64,000 nt of DNA from Savagea serpentis (GTDB taxonomy: Bacteria > Bacillota > Bacilli > Bacillales_A > Planococcaceae). Below the pieces are notes generated by a model, which was given only the letters and a program-made list of their open reading frames with translations, was not told where the DNA came from and did not search any database. The DNA is taken from contig NZ_JADKPV010000001.1 in assembly GCF_015351395.1 (NCBI RefSeq), positions 558,001 to 622,000 of the forward strand. The letters are read 5' to 3'. The position numbers and the translations under genes were made by a program. Below, piece by piece: positions 23,678-32,381 of this stretch (position 1 is its first letter; each line of letters begins with the position of its first letter).

Positions 23678-24976
23678 ATGGTTAGTATTTTGGGGTTAAT
23701 CGGGAGTTTGGCATTATTAATTTATTTGACGATGCGAGGCATTAATATTATTATTGCCGCTGTCGGATCAGCTGTTATTTTAGCATTAACGGGGAGACTC
23801 AATTTAATTGATGCATTAACAGAAGATTATATGACAGGATTTACAGGTTTTTTTAAATCGTGGTTTTTAATCTTTTTACTCGGAGCCATTTTCGGAAAAG
23901 TGATGGAAGATACGAAAGGGGCACAAGCGATTGCCGAATGGTTTAAACACCGCGTCGGCAATAAAGGAGCAGCATTAGCCGTCGTTGCAGCGGCAGCGGT
24001 GATGACGTACGGGGGCGTGAGCGTTTATATTGTAGCGTTTTGTATTTATCCCATTGCGGTCTCATTATTCGAAAGCGCCAATATTCCTCACCGCTTTATT
24101 CCAGCGGCTCTCGTCTTCGGTTCGATTTCGTTCACGATGACGTCACCAGGATCACCGGAAATTCAAAACTTAATTCCGACTGAATATTTCGGTACGACGC
24201 CGACAGCAGGAGGCTGGATTGGGGTCGTCGGGGCATTGATGATTATGGTTCTTGGTGGAATTGCGTTCCAAATGATGGTGAATCGTGCAGTGCGCAACGG
24301 TGAAATGTTCCAATTGCCGTATGAACGAACGGAGCCGGTCGTACAAAATGATGCGAAGTTACCGTCGATTATTATTGCGATTTTACCTTTAGTGACCGTC
24401 GTCACGGTGTTGAACGTGCTTGCGAAATTTATCGCGACACAACATGCGGTTATTGTCGCATTGTTTGCCGGTAGTGTTATCGCATGGTTGCTCATGTACC
24501 GAAATGTGAAAGAACATATGAAGATTTTGTCGATCAGTGTGGAGAACGCTCTACTCGCGATTGCAAATACGAGTGCGGTCGTCGGATTCGGAGCGGTCGC
24601 TTCCAAAGTTCCCGCATTTACGTCAATCGTCGATGGCTTGACGAATATGCCTGGTTTAGAATATGCAGGACTCGCGATTGCCGTGACGATTATTGCCGGG
24701 ATTACAGGGTCTGCAGCAGGTGGACTCGGCATTGCATTACCACTTTTAGCGCCGATTTATATGGCGCAAGGATTAGATCCAGGCGCGATGCACCGTATTT
24801 CGGCATTCGCTTCAGGTGGACTCGATTCTTTACCGCATAACGGATATATCGTCACGACCGTTCAAGGGGTAGCGAAGGAAACGCATAAGGCGGCGTATAA
24901 ACCGATTCTCGTCTTAAGCGTCATCATTCCTACTATTGTGTTAGCGGTAGTTGTTCTTATGTACACGATCTTTTAA
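23678..24976 (+). CDS. GntP-family permease (YxjC-like)
   Basis: The 432-residue carrier has about 12 membrane segments. GntP features include GRLNLIDALTEDYMTGF near 40-56, a FLLGAIFGKVMEDT stretch near 68-82, the reentrant AAVMTYGGVSVYIVAF near 106-121, and the late GGLGIALPLLAPIYMAQGLDP segment near 350. The family moves gluconate and other small hydroxy- or carboxylic acids with protons. B. subtilis YxjC, beside scoAB and a hydroxybutyrate dehydrogenase, is a plausible relative. GAGGGGG lies 7 nt before ATG 23678. Expression should depend on sigma-54 and be repressed by CcpA. The neighbouring acyl-CoA genes suggest a short-chain carboxylate substrate. Confidence 0.85.
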   Translation: MVSILGLIGSLALLIYLTMRGINIIIAAVGSAVILALTGRLNLIDALTEDYMTGFTGFFKSWFLIFLLGAIFGKVMEDTKGAQAIAEWFKHRVGNKGAALAVVAAAAVMTYGGVSVYIVAFCIYPIAVSLFESANIPHRFIPAALVFGSISFTMTSPGSPEIQNLIPTEYFGTTPTAGGWIGVVGALMIMVLGGIAFQMMVNRAVRNGEMFQLPYERTEPVVQNDAKLPSIIIAILPLVTVVTVLNVLAKFIATQHAVIVALFAGSVIAWLLMYRNVKEHMKILSISVENALLAIANTSAVVGFGAVASKVPAFTSIVDGLTNMPGLEYAGLAIAVTIIAGITGSAAGGLGIALPLLAPIYMAQGLDPGAMHRISAFASGGLDSLPHNGYIVTTVQGVAKETHKAAYKPILVLSVIIPTIVLAVVVLMYTIF

Positions 24977-24981
24977 TAAAG

Positions 24982-25018
24982 ACGAGCGTCCTCATAACGA
25001 GAGGAACGCTCGTTTTCT
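24982..25018 (+). terminator. terminator of the GntP permease gene
   Basis: ACGAGCGT(C)CTC pairs with GAGGAACGCTCGT, followed by a T-rich tract. Confidence 0.8.
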
Positions 25019-25059
25019 CTTTTTGAACGTGATAAACTGAACGAGAAAGGAGTGAGCGA

Positions 25060-26139
25060 ATGAAAAAATGGATCATCGCTAGTATTTTTCTAGTCGTCGC
25101 TTCACTCAGTTTAGCGTTTACGTGGAACAATGCGACGTATTATGACAAACCGATTGTTAAAGTACAAGAAGTGACCGTCGTAGAAGAAGAGACGATTGTC
25201 GATTCGTATCGCAATGAAGACCATCTCGTCACGCAACAAATTGTCGGCGAATGGCAAAACGGTAAAAAGAAAGGGAAGCAAGTGGAATGGACGCATATCG
25301 CCTCGCGTTCTGGCGCTGCGGACTTTTTGTTGAAAGAAAGGATGCACGTCTTTATGGAGCGTCATCAAGGAGAATGGATGGCCGTTCAAGTGAAGCGGGA
25401 TCATGTCGTCGTGTTAGCGATGTTCGGTTTTATCGGGTTCTTGCTGCTTGTCGGTGGCAAGCAAGGGATGTTTTCACTCATCAGTTTTGGGGTGAATGTT
25501 TTGCTCTTATACGGGGCGATTCATCTGTATGTGCAGACGAATAACGTGTCATTAATTGCGCTCGCCATCATGTTAGCGATTTGTTTCGTCGTCGTTTCGC
25601 TCGTTAGCGTGAGTGGGTTGTCGCCGAAAACATATGTGGCGATTGTGACGAGTCTCGTCGCGACATTCGTCTCGCTCGGTGTCGTATTGCTCATTTTTGC
25701 GTGGACGAATGAGCGAGGGCTGAATTATGAAGAGATGCAATTTTTAAGTCGTCCGTACCGTACGGTATTTATCGCAGGGCTCATCATCGGTTCACTCGGA
25801 GCGGTGATGGACGTGGCGATGACGATGGCGTCTACTTTATTTGAACTCGCCGAACAACCGAATGCTACACTCGCTCGTTTAAAGGGAGCGGGGGAAGAAG
25901 TCGGACGCGATATTATGGGGACGATTACGAGCATTTTATTTTTCGCTTATATGAGCGGATCGGTCCCTGTCATGTTGCTCTATGTCATGAATGATGTGCC
26001 GTTAAATTATACGTTTTCGATGAATTTATCCCTGGAATTTGCGCGGGCGCTTGCAGGTAGTATCGGCATTGTACTAGCGATTCCAATTAGTCTTCATATG
26101 ACGCTTCGTTACTTGACGCGGAAGAAGGTGATCACATGA
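25060..26139 (+). CDS. YibE/F-like membrane protein, first of a tandem pair
   Basis: The 359-residue product has an N-terminal membrane segment or signal anchor, an extracytoplasmic domain of about 100 residues (30-125), then seven or so membrane helices. The YibE/F signature near 255-300 (GAVMDVAMTMASTLFE, then GREVGRDIMGT-like residues) is clear. YibE/F proteins are widespread in Firmicutes, and some are called putative calcium or efflux components, but no transport activity is established that I can cite. It overlaps the next gene by four bases (ATGA). Confidence 0.75.
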   Translation: MKKWIIASIFLVVASLSLAFTWNNATYYDKPIVKVQEVTVVEEETIVDSYRNEDHLVTQQIVGEWQNGKKKGKQVEWTHIASRSGAADFLLKERMHVFMERHQGEWMAVQVKRDHVVVLAMFGFIGFLLLVGGKQGMFSLISFGVNVLLLYGAIHLYVQTNNVSLIALAIMLAICFVVVSLVSVSGLSPKTYVAIVTSLVATFVSLGVVLLIFAWTNERGLNYEEMQFLSRPYRTVFIAGLIIGSLGAVMDVAMTMASTLFELAEQPNATLARLKGAGEEVGRDIMGTITSILFFAYMSGSVPVMLLYVMNDVPLNYTFSMNLSLEFARALAGSIGIVLAIPISLHMTLRYLTRKKVIT

Positions 26140-26900
26140 GTGCACTCGTATTGATGAGTATTGTGTTGTTCGCTTTAATGACTTATGTCGGCAAGTGGCA
26201 AGGAGTGCGTGCTTTTATCGCATTCTTCTTAAACTTCGGCGCCCTCATCGTCTTATTATTTTTCCTCGTCAATCCAGACGTACCGATTATTTTAGTGACG
26301 GCTTTACTCGTCGTTGTCGTCGGCGTAATCAATTTATTTTTCATCAACGGTGTTCATGAAAAGACGAAAATCGCCTTCGCTTCGACATTGCTAACAGCTC
26401 TTCTCATTTTTGGCTGGATTACGTGGTTGAATGAGATGGGGAGTATTCAAGGATTCGGGGAAGAAGAGATGGACGAACTGACGATTTTTTCTTTACTTGT
26501 CGGGTTAGATTTTGTCAAAATTGGTGCGGCGGTCATCGTTATGAGTACAATCGGGGCAATCATGGATGTCGCGATCTCCATCGTGACGGCGCTCTATGAA
26601 CTAGCCAAATACGACCGAGCCATCACACGACGTGAACTATTCGCTTCAGGCATACGAATCGGTCGCGACATTTTAGGAACGGATACGAATACATTATTTT
26701 TCGCCTTTTTCGGCGGCTATTTAGCGCTTTTACTCTGGTTCAAAGACCTCTCCTACACATTCGGAGAAATGATCAATTCAAAAGTATTTAGCGCAGAAAT
26801 GGTAACGATCTTTTCAGCGGGCATGGCGATCGCACTCGTCATTCCGATTACGACAATATTAACCGTATGGCGTGTTAAAAAAAGCGACCTCTCTTCTTGA
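26136..26900 (+). CDS. YibE/F-like membrane protein, second of a tandem pair
   Basis: The 254-residue partner is nearly all membrane helices and has the same core as its neighbour (GAIMDVAISIVTALYEL near 145-161, IRIGRDILGTDTNTL near 185-199) without the N-terminal soluble domain. Two adjacent, translationally coupled YibE/F paralogues suggest a hetero-oligomeric membrane complex. The stem of the following terminator overlaps the last codons. Confidence 0.75.
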   Translation: MSALVLMSIVLFALMTYVGKWQGVRAFIAFFLNFGALIVLLFFLVNPDVPIILVTALLVVVVGVINLFFINGVHEKTKIAFASTLLTALLIFGWITWLNEMGSIQGFGEEEMDELTIFSLLVGLDFVKIGAAVIVMSTIGAIMDVAISIVTALYELAKYDRAITRRELFASGIRIGRDILGTDTNTLFFAFFGGYLALLLWFKDLSYTFGEMINSKVFSAEMVTIFSAGMAIALVIPITTILTVWRVKKSDLSS

Positions 26901-26912
26901 GGTCGCTTTTTT
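26878..26912. terminator. bidirectional terminator between the YibE/F pair and the sigma-54 activator gene
   Basis: AAAAAAGCGACCTC and GAGGTCGCTTTTTT form a 14-bp stem around a 7-nt loop, with A and T tracts at the two ends. Confidence 0.9.
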
Positions 26913-29010
26913 AGTCGAGGTATTCTCGTTCTTCAATATGGAATTGTTGAATTTGGTTGTACAACCATGTGCGGCTAATGCCGAGGAGGCGACTAGCGCG
27001 GGCTTTGTTGCCGTTTGCCTCTCGCAATGCTTGAATGATGGTTGCGCGTTCTGCTTCACGCTTTGTCGCTTCGTAACGGTTGTGAATGGGCATGTCTTGT
27101 TGAGCAGGTGTCACTTGCTCCGGTAAATGGTGGAGATCGATGTAATATTCGGCGTGGATTGTCGTTAAGTTCGCCGCGCGTTCTAACATATTGTACAATT
27201 CACGGACATTCCCGGGCCAATCATATGTGAGCAGTCGGGCTAAGGCAGGGTGTGTAATACCTTGAATGCGAAAGCCTGAACGGTTTAAGTCGCGAATGAT
27301 CTCCTCGACGATGCTCGGCAAATCTTCCATCCGTTCGCGTAACGGTGGGATGTGAATCGGCATAATGTGTAAACGATAATATAAATCTTCTCTAAACTTC
27401 CCTTGTTGAATCAAACTCGGTAAATCACGATTCGTTGCGGCGATAATTTTCGTGTCAAGTTGAATCGTCTGATGGCTGCCGAGCGGTTCAAATTCTTTTT
27501 CTTGTAACACTCGTAGCAATTTCGTTTGAAGCGGGTACGGCATATCGCCAATTTCGTCTAAAAACAGTGTTCCATTTTGGGCGAGTTCAAATTTCCCTTT
27601 TTTTCCACCTTTTTTCGCCCCTGTAAATGCCCCTTCGGCATAGCCGAATAGCTCTGCTTCTAACAATTCACCTGGAATCGCCGCACAGTTAATTTGAATG
27701 AAAGCGCCCGTTTGTTTACTCGAAGCGTGAATGGCGTGAGCAAATAGTTCTTTTCCGGTTCCACTTTCACCGAGCAATAAAACAGTCGAACGACTTTGAG
27801 CGACTGCATACGCTTCTCGTTTCATTTTTTGCATCGATTCTGACTCTCCGATAATGTGTGCGAACGTATATTTCGTCCCTTTCATTTCGGTCAATTCTTG
27901 TTCGTAGTAGGTCACTTGTTGTTCGAGTTGATTCACTTTTTGAATCGCTTTTTGAAGTTGGGTCAAGCCTTGGTACGTAATTTTACAAATAGCGCCAACG
28001 AAATGGTCCCCGTCATGGATCGGTAAAATCGTAATGAGCGATTGTTTTTCTTTAATTAACGTGGGTACGTTTTGAAGACGCACGCCTTTTTGAATGCTTT
28101 CTTCCACTTGTAACTCTGGAAATAGCGTCGTAATGTTCTGGTTGAGCACGTCGCGTTCTGTCACGTTAAACAATTGACAAAATCCGTCATTCACCATCGT
28201 AATTTGAAATTGTTCATTCACTAAAATAAGTCCGTCATAGGCAAGTTCAACGACTGTGCGCAATTTATGCTCCCATTCTTTTGAAAAATGTAGTTCTTTC
28301 GCTGTCTGTTCAAGTTGGGTGACATCTTCTAAGACGATCATCGCTCCGATCAGTTCGTCGTGTTGGTCGTAGAGCGGATGCCCTTTAGCAAATAAGCTAT
28401 GTTGATTGATTGTGAGACGGACGGTTAAACTTTGACGTTCGTTTAATACCGATTGCACGACTTCTACGAGCGGAGCATCTTGAGGAAGCTCTCCGAAATG
28501 GAAGTAGTCATCTGGCCACCCGAGTAGTTTTTGAACGAAATGATTCATCGAAATCATTTGGCCACGCAAATCGACGGAAAACAAACCGAAGTTTAAATGG
28601 TGGAACATGAGTTCAAGTTCAGATTCCATCCGTTCTAAAATTTGATTGTACGCTGCTAAAATTTCCGTCGTCGACATGATGCCGATCGGTTGCTGTTGTT
28701 CATTCAATACAGGAGCGTGACCGATTTTTAGGCGCAGTAATTTTTGTCTAACGTCAGGAATCGTTTCCGTCGGTTGCAAGCTGTACGGCTCGTAATTGAC
28801 GAGCACTTCAATATAACTATCGACAGAACGACCGTCCGCTAATGCTTCAATCAAGCGGTTTTTCGGCAAAATGCCAACGAGTTGACCTGTTTCTTGGACG
28901 ACCGGTAAAATATGTTGTTTCGTCTTTGCGAATTGAACGAGTGCGTATTGTAGTGTATCCGTCGTTTCTAATGTAGCAAATTGATGTGTCATCACATCTC
29001 GAACGAGCAT
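26911..29010 (-). CDS. sigma-54-dependent transcriptional activator (CBS-CBS-PAS-PAS-AAA+-Fis)
   Basis: This 699-residue enhancer-binding protein has two N-terminal CBS domains (about 5-120), which often bind adenine nucleotides. Two PAS domains (about 130-240 and 255-355) and a coiled coil follow. The AAA+ domain (about 390-625) has Walker A GESGTGKE, the sigma-54 contact loop GAFTGA, Walker B LFLDEIGD and the arginine-finger region. A Fis-type helix-turn-helix (about 655-695, NKARASRLLGISRTWLYNQI) ends the protein. ATG 29010 is preferred over ATG 29016 because of ribosome-site spacing. It lies between two consensus sigma-54 promoters and reads away from the second, so it should activate both. 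The layout resembles BkdR/PrdR-type Firmicute regulators; the ligand is unknown. Confidence 0.9.
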   Translation of the reverse strand: MLVRDVMTHQFATLETTDTLQYALVQFAKTKQHILPVVQETGQLVGILPKNRLIEALADGRSVDSYIEVLVNYEPYSLQPTETIPDVRQKLLRLKIGHAPVLNEQQQPIGIMSTTEILAAYNQILERMESELELMFHHLNFGLFSVDLRGQMISMNHFVQKLLGWPDDYFHFGELPQDAPLVEVVQSVLNERQSLTVRLTINQHSLFAKGHPLYDQHDELIGAMIVLEDVTQLEQTAKELHFSKEWEHKLRTVVELAYDGLILVNEQFQITMVNDGFCQLFNVTERDVLNQNITTLFPELQVEESIQKGVRLQNVPTLIKEKQSLITILPIHDGDHFVGAICKITYQGLTQLQKAIQKVNQLEQQVTYYEQELTEMKGTKYTFAHIIGESESMQKMKREAYAVAQSRSTVLLLGESGTGKELFAHAIHASSKQTGAFIQINCAAIPGELLEAELFGYAEGAFTGAKKGGKKGKFELAQNGTLFLDEIGDMPYPLQTKLLRVLQEKEFEPLGSHQTIQLDTKIIAATNRDLPSLIQQGKFREDLYYRLHIMPIHIPPLRERMEDLPSIVEEIIRDLNRSGFRIQGITHPALARLLTYDWPGNVRELYNMLERAANLTTIHAEYYIDLHHLPEQVTPAQQDMPIHNRYEATKREAERATIIQALREANGNKARASRLLGISRTWLYNQIQQFHIEEREYLD

Positions 29011-29043
29011 ATACATTCCACCTTTTCGTTAAGTATTGTGAAC

Positions 29044-29109
29044 AGTTTACACTTTTCTGTTAATTTTTGTTTACATTTTCACTTTACATGAAAAATGTAA
29101 ACGCTTCAA
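29044..29109. promoter_or_regulatory. putative activator-binding dyad with overlapping cre, upstream of the acyl-CoA operon
   Basis: GTTTACATTTT (29069-29079) and AAAATGTAAAC (29092-29102) form an 11-bp inverted repeat, with an extra half-site AGTTTACACTTTT at 29044-29056. They lie 25-85 bp upstream of the -24 element, as expected for an activator enhancer. TGTAAACGCTTCAA (29096-29109) also matches a cre site at 13 of 14 positions and overlaps the right arm. Confidence 0.5.
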
Positions 29110-29127
29110 TAGCCATCTTTCAACGAT

Positions 29128-29143
29128 TGGCACGCTTATTGCA
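29128..29143 (+). promoter_or_regulatory. sigma-54 (SigL) promoter of the acyl-CoA operon
   Basis: TGGCAC-N5-TTGCA again matches the -24/-12 consensus exactly. The start codon of the first gene is 43 bp downstream of the -12 element. Confidence 0.85.
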
Positions 29144-29185
29144 TCTCTTCTATTGGCATCATACATACAAAGGGAGAGGAACATT

Positions 29186-30328
29186 ATGCAAGCAGAATTA
29201 GATTTGTTTAGAAAGTCGATTGAAGCATTTGCTGAAAAGCACATTGCACCATATTTTGATCAATGGGAAAAAGAAGGGAATACACCACGCGAATTATGGA
29301 ATAAGTTAGGGGAAGAAGGATTTCTTTGCGTCGATATTCCAGAAGAGTACGGCGGACTTGGGGTTCCGTATCAATTTGCAGCACTCGTCGTTGAAGAGTT
29401 TAACCGTTTAGGGTACGGTTCGATTTCGGTGAACATTTCGGTACATGCGAATATCGTATCACACTACATTTTAAGCTCAGGAACAGAAGAGCAAAAATTA
29501 CACTATTTGCCGAAGATGGTGACGGGGGAAATCGTCGGGGCTATCGCGATGACAGAGCCGAACGCAGGAAGTGACTTACAAGGAATGAAAGCGACGGCTG
29601 TTTACAATGAAGCAGACGAAACGTATACGATTAATGGTGCAAAAACATTTATTACGAACGGGGAGCATAGCGATTTAATTATCGTCGCAGCGCGTACGGA
29701 TTCGAGTGTTCGCGCTTCAAAAGGAACGTCGCTCTTCTTAGTGGATGCGCCGATCGAAGGATTTGAACGCGGAACGAATTTAGATAAAATCGGTCTTCTT
29801 TCATGCGATACGATGGAGTTATTTTTCGAAGATGTCGTCGTCGGGAAAGATAAATTGCTCGGGGAATTGCACGGCGGATTTATTACATTAATGAAAGAGT
29901 TACCGAAAGAGCGTTTGTCCCTCGCAGCAGGGGCACTCGGTGCGTTAGAAGGAGCACTAGAGTGGACGATCCAATACGTGAAAGAGCGTCAAGCGTTCGG
30001 CCAGCCACTTAGCAACTTCCAAAATACGCGCTACAAAATTGCCGAGATGAAAACGGAAGCAGCGATGAATCGTGCATTTATCGAAAAATGTTATCAATTG
30101 CTCGACCGCGGAGAGCTCGATACAGCGACAGCAAGTATGGCGAAACTCGCATGTACAGAAGCGCAAGGGCGCATCGTCGATGAGTGTTTACAACTGTTCG
30201 GCGGTTACGGCTATATGCGTGAATATCCGATCGCTCGTGCGTTCGTCGATGCGCGCGTTCAACGAATTTACGGGGGAACTTCTGAAATTATGAAAGAAAT
30301 TATTAGCCGTGATATTTTCGGACGTTAA
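29186..30328 (+). CDS. acyl-CoA dehydrogenase, LCAD/IVD-like
   Basis: This 380-residue FAD flavoprotein has the usual alpha/beta/alpha fold: EYGGLG near residue 54, the FAD/substrate segment AMTEPNAGSD at 121-130, FITNG at 155-159, the arginine-rich ERQAFG helix near 274, and a final QRIYGGTSEIMKE. The IYGGT sequence has no glutamate where MCAD/SCAD enzymes carry their base. As in long-chain and isovaleryl-CoA dehydrogenases, the base is probably the Glu of LPKERL (residue 242). It would oxidise an acyl-CoA to its 2-enoyl-CoA. It is the first gene of a three-gene sigma-54 operon. Confidence 0.88.
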   Translation: MQAELDLFRKSIEAFAEKHIAPYFDQWEKEGNTPRELWNKLGEEGFLCVDIPEEYGGLGVPYQFAALVVEEFNRLGYGSISVNISVHANIVSHYILSSGTEEQKLHYLPKMVTGEIVGAIAMTEPNAGSDLQGMKATAVYNEADETYTINGAKTFITNGEHSDLIIVAARTDSSVRASKGTSLFLVDAPIEGFERGTNLDKIGLLSCDTMELFFEDVVVGKDKLLGELHGGFITLMKELPKERLSLAAGALGALEGALEWTIQYVKERQAFGQPLSNFQNTRYKIAEMKTEAAMNRAFIEKCYQLLDRGELDTATASMAKLACTEAQGRIVDECLQLFGGYGYMREYPIARAFVDARVQRIYGGTSEIMKEIISRDIFGR

Positions 30329-30345
30329 GTAAAGGGGAGTATGCG

Positions 30346-31461
30346 ATGACGATGTTACAAGGGGTTAAAGTATTAGATTTTACGACATTGTTGCCCGGGC
30401 CATTTGCGACGCAAACATTAGCGGATCTCGGAGCGGATGTTTTGCAAATCGTTTCGCCAACGCGTCACGATCTCGTGCGAACATTGTCGCCGGTCGATGA
30501 GGAAGGAATGTCTGCTGCGGGGCGTCAATTGCACCGTTCGAAAGAAGTGCTCCCACTCGATTTGAAAGAAGGAGGAGCGAAAGAGCGCATTTACGAGCTC
30601 ATTGAGCAGTACGACATTATTTTTGAACAGTTTCGTCCAGGCGTGATGGCTCGTCTTGGACTCGATTATGAGACATTGCATAAAATCAATCCGCGCATCA
30701 TTTATTGTTCGATTACCGGATACGGACAGACAGGGCCTTACCGAGACCGTGCAGGACATGATTTAAACTATTTATCAATCGCTGGTATTCCGAACTATTC
30801 GCGTAGAAAAGGAGAACGTCCATCTCCTCTCGGTGTTCAATTAGCAGATTTAGCGGGGGGCTCTTTATACAGTTTAGTCGGTGTCTTGGCCGCACTTTAT
30901 AAGCGAACGCAAACGGGGGAAGGGGAATACGTCGACATTAGTATGACGGATGCGAGTTTTTCACTCAATGTCTTGTTCGGGTCAAGTGTACTCGCGACGG
31001 GGGAAGATGTCGAGCCGGAGTCGAATTTATTAAATGGGGGCGACTTTTACGATTATTACGAAACGTCGGACGGCCGCTATTTATCGGTCGGTAGTTTAGA
31101 GCCGCCATTTCGTAAAAAATTGTGTGAAATTGTCGGCTTAGAGGAATGGTATGAGCGGACATTTACAGAAGACGAGATGGTGTTACACGCATTTAAAGAA
31201 GCGTTGCAAGAACGGTTGAAAACGCGTGATTTTGCATCATGGTGTGCCGTATTTGAAGAAGCAGATTGCTGTGTGGAGCCTGTGCTCACATTGAAAGAAG
31301 CGATGAACCACCCACAATTGCGGGCGCGCGGCATGATTGTCGGCGTACCGAAAGAAGATGGAACCGTCGTGCAACAAATCGGACAACCGATTCAATTTCA
31401 AAACTATCTGCCAACGTATCGTCACGTTGGGCGGATCATTCCAAAGGGGGAAACTACATGA
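30346..31461 (+). CDS. CaiB/BaiF-family enzyme resembling alpha-methylacyl-CoA racemase
   Basis: The 371-residue class III CoA-transferase-fold protein starts VKVLDFTTLLPGP, as in the family. It has GYGQTGPY at 125-132 and an AGHDLNYL motif (His138, Asp139) that matches the active-site histidine of AMACR. The family aspartate is in LADLAGG (Asp168), and a later SLEPPF segment aligns with the AMACR glutamate region. True CoA transferases of the family usually lack the His, so racemisation of a 2-methylacyl-CoA is favoured over CoA transfer, though not proved. It lies 17 bp after the dehydrogenase gene and overlaps the next gene by four bases. Confidence 0.8.
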   Translation: MTMLQGVKVLDFTTLLPGPFATQTLADLGADVLQIVSPTRHDLVRTLSPVDEEGMSAAGRQLHRSKEVLPLDLKEGGAKERIYELIEQYDIIFEQFRPGVMARLGLDYETLHKINPRIIYCSITGYGQTGPYRDRAGHDLNYLSIAGIPNYSRRKGERPSPLGVQLADLAGGSLYSLVGVLAALYKRTQTGEGEYVDISMTDASFSLNVLFGSSVLATGEDVEPESNLLNGGDFYDYYETSDGRYLSVGSLEPPFRKKLCEIVGLEEWYERTFTEDEMVLHAFKEALQERLKTRDFASWCAVFEEADCCVEPVLTLKEAMNHPQLRARGMIVGVPKEDGTVVQQIGQPIQFQNYLPTYRHVGRIIPKGETT

Positions 31462-32231
31462 TGCAATGGGAGAATTATGTCGTCGTCGTAACGGGCGGCG
31501 CTTCAGGATTAGGTTTAGGTGTCGTAGAAGCTGTCGTTGAAAAAGGAGGACGCGCGGTCATCTTCGATTTAGATGAAGCGAAAGCAGAAGAAGTATGTGA
31601 CAGATTCGGAGAGCGTGTGACGCATGCGCATATGAACGTGACGGATGAAGACTCTGTAAAAGCAGGCATCAAGCATGCGATCGATACGTTCGGAGCTATT
31701 CATGCTTGCGTCAACTGTGCGGGCATTGCACCGCCGCAAAAAATACTCGGACGAAAAGGTGTCATGCCGCTTGAAAACTTTGAAAGTGTCATTCAAGTGA
31801 ATTTAGTCGGAACGTTTAACGTGATGCGTCTTGCAGCAGAACAAATGGCGAACAATGAGCCATATTCCACACATGGAGAGCGTGGTGTCATCATTAATAC
31901 GGCATCTGTCGCTGCATTTGAAGGACAGATGGGGCAAATTGCATACAGTGCGAGTAAAGCGGGTGTCGTCGGCATGAGCTTGCCGGCCGCACGTGATTTA
32001 TCATCGACGGGCATTCGCGTCAATGCGATTGCGCCAGGTTTATTCCGCACACCGCTGGCGGAAGGGTTAGGCGAAAAAGTCGTCGCAAGTTTAGAAGAGA
32101 CGGTCGAATTTCCGAAGCGACTTGGCTTGCCGAAAGAATTTGCGCATCTTGTGACATTTTTAATCGAAAATGAATATATGAACGGAGAAGTTGTGCGACT
32201 CGATGGAAGTATTCGCATGGCGGCAAAATAA
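31458..32231 (+). CDS. HSD10-like 3-hydroxyacyl-CoA dehydrogenase (SDR)
   Basis: The 257-residue short-chain dehydrogenase has the NAD-binding TGGASGLG near residue 13, an NCAGIAPP loop near 90, and the catalytic Ser and YSASK near 155-172. The unusually specific blocks [28 protein letters not shown] and [13 protein letters not shown] are characteristic of type 2 3-hydroxyacyl-CoA dehydrogenases, which include the 3-hydroxy-2-methylbutyryl-CoA dehydrogenase of isoleucine breakdown. AAAGGGGG lies 7 nt before ATG 31458. Together with the preceding two genes it suggests beta-oxidation of a short or methyl-branched acyl-CoA. Confidence 0.88.
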   Translation: MMQWENYVVVVTGGASGLGLGVVEAVVEKGGRAVIFDLDEAKAEEVCDRFGERVTHAHMNVTDEDSVKAGIKHAIDTFGAIHACVNCAGIAPPQKILGRKGVMPLENFESVIQVNLVGTFNVMRLAAEQMANNEPYSTHGERGVIINTASVAAFEGQMGQIAYSASKAGVVGMSLPAARDLSSTGIRVNAIAPGLFRTPLAEGLGEKVVASLEETVEFPKRLGLPKEFAHLVTFLIENEYMNGEVVRLDGSIRMAAK

Positions 32232-32233
32232 AG

Positions 32234-32272
32234 AAAAGGATGTTGCACATACATGAGCAACATCCTTTTTTT
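32234..32272 (+). terminator. terminator of the acyl-CoA operon
   Basis: AAAAGGATGTTGC pairs with GCAACATCCTTTT around a 10-nt loop, followed by more T. It abuts the stop codon of the convergent small gene. Confidence 0.9.
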
Positions 32273-32369
32273 AGTCTAGTTTGTAATATTTTAAAAGCAA
32301 AAAGGAAAAAATTGCAGTAGATGCAATCATTCCAATAATCCAAATGGTAAACATCGTAGAACTAAACAT
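32271..32369 (-). CDS. 32-residue symporter-associated small membrane protein
   Basis: The product is 32 residues with a single membrane helix (about residues 6-25, rich in Ile, Phe and Leu) and a short positive C-terminal tail (KYYKLD). GGAGG lies 7 nt before its ATG, inside the end of the symporter gene upstream. Small single-helix companions follow several Na+-symporter genes in Firmicutes and are annotated as symporter small accessory proteins. The location and ribosome site make a real gene likely. Confidence 0.65.
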   Translation of the reverse strand: MFSSTMFTIWIIGMIASTAIFSFLLLKYYKLD

Positions 32370-32381
32370 AGGAACGCCTCC

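Noticed and set aside
31266-31457. N-terminal extension of the HSD10-like dehydrogenase
   Set aside because: It overlaps the CaiB-family gene for 190 bp, is Arg/Thr rich and has no ribosome site; ATG 31458 has AAAGGGGG at 7 nt.
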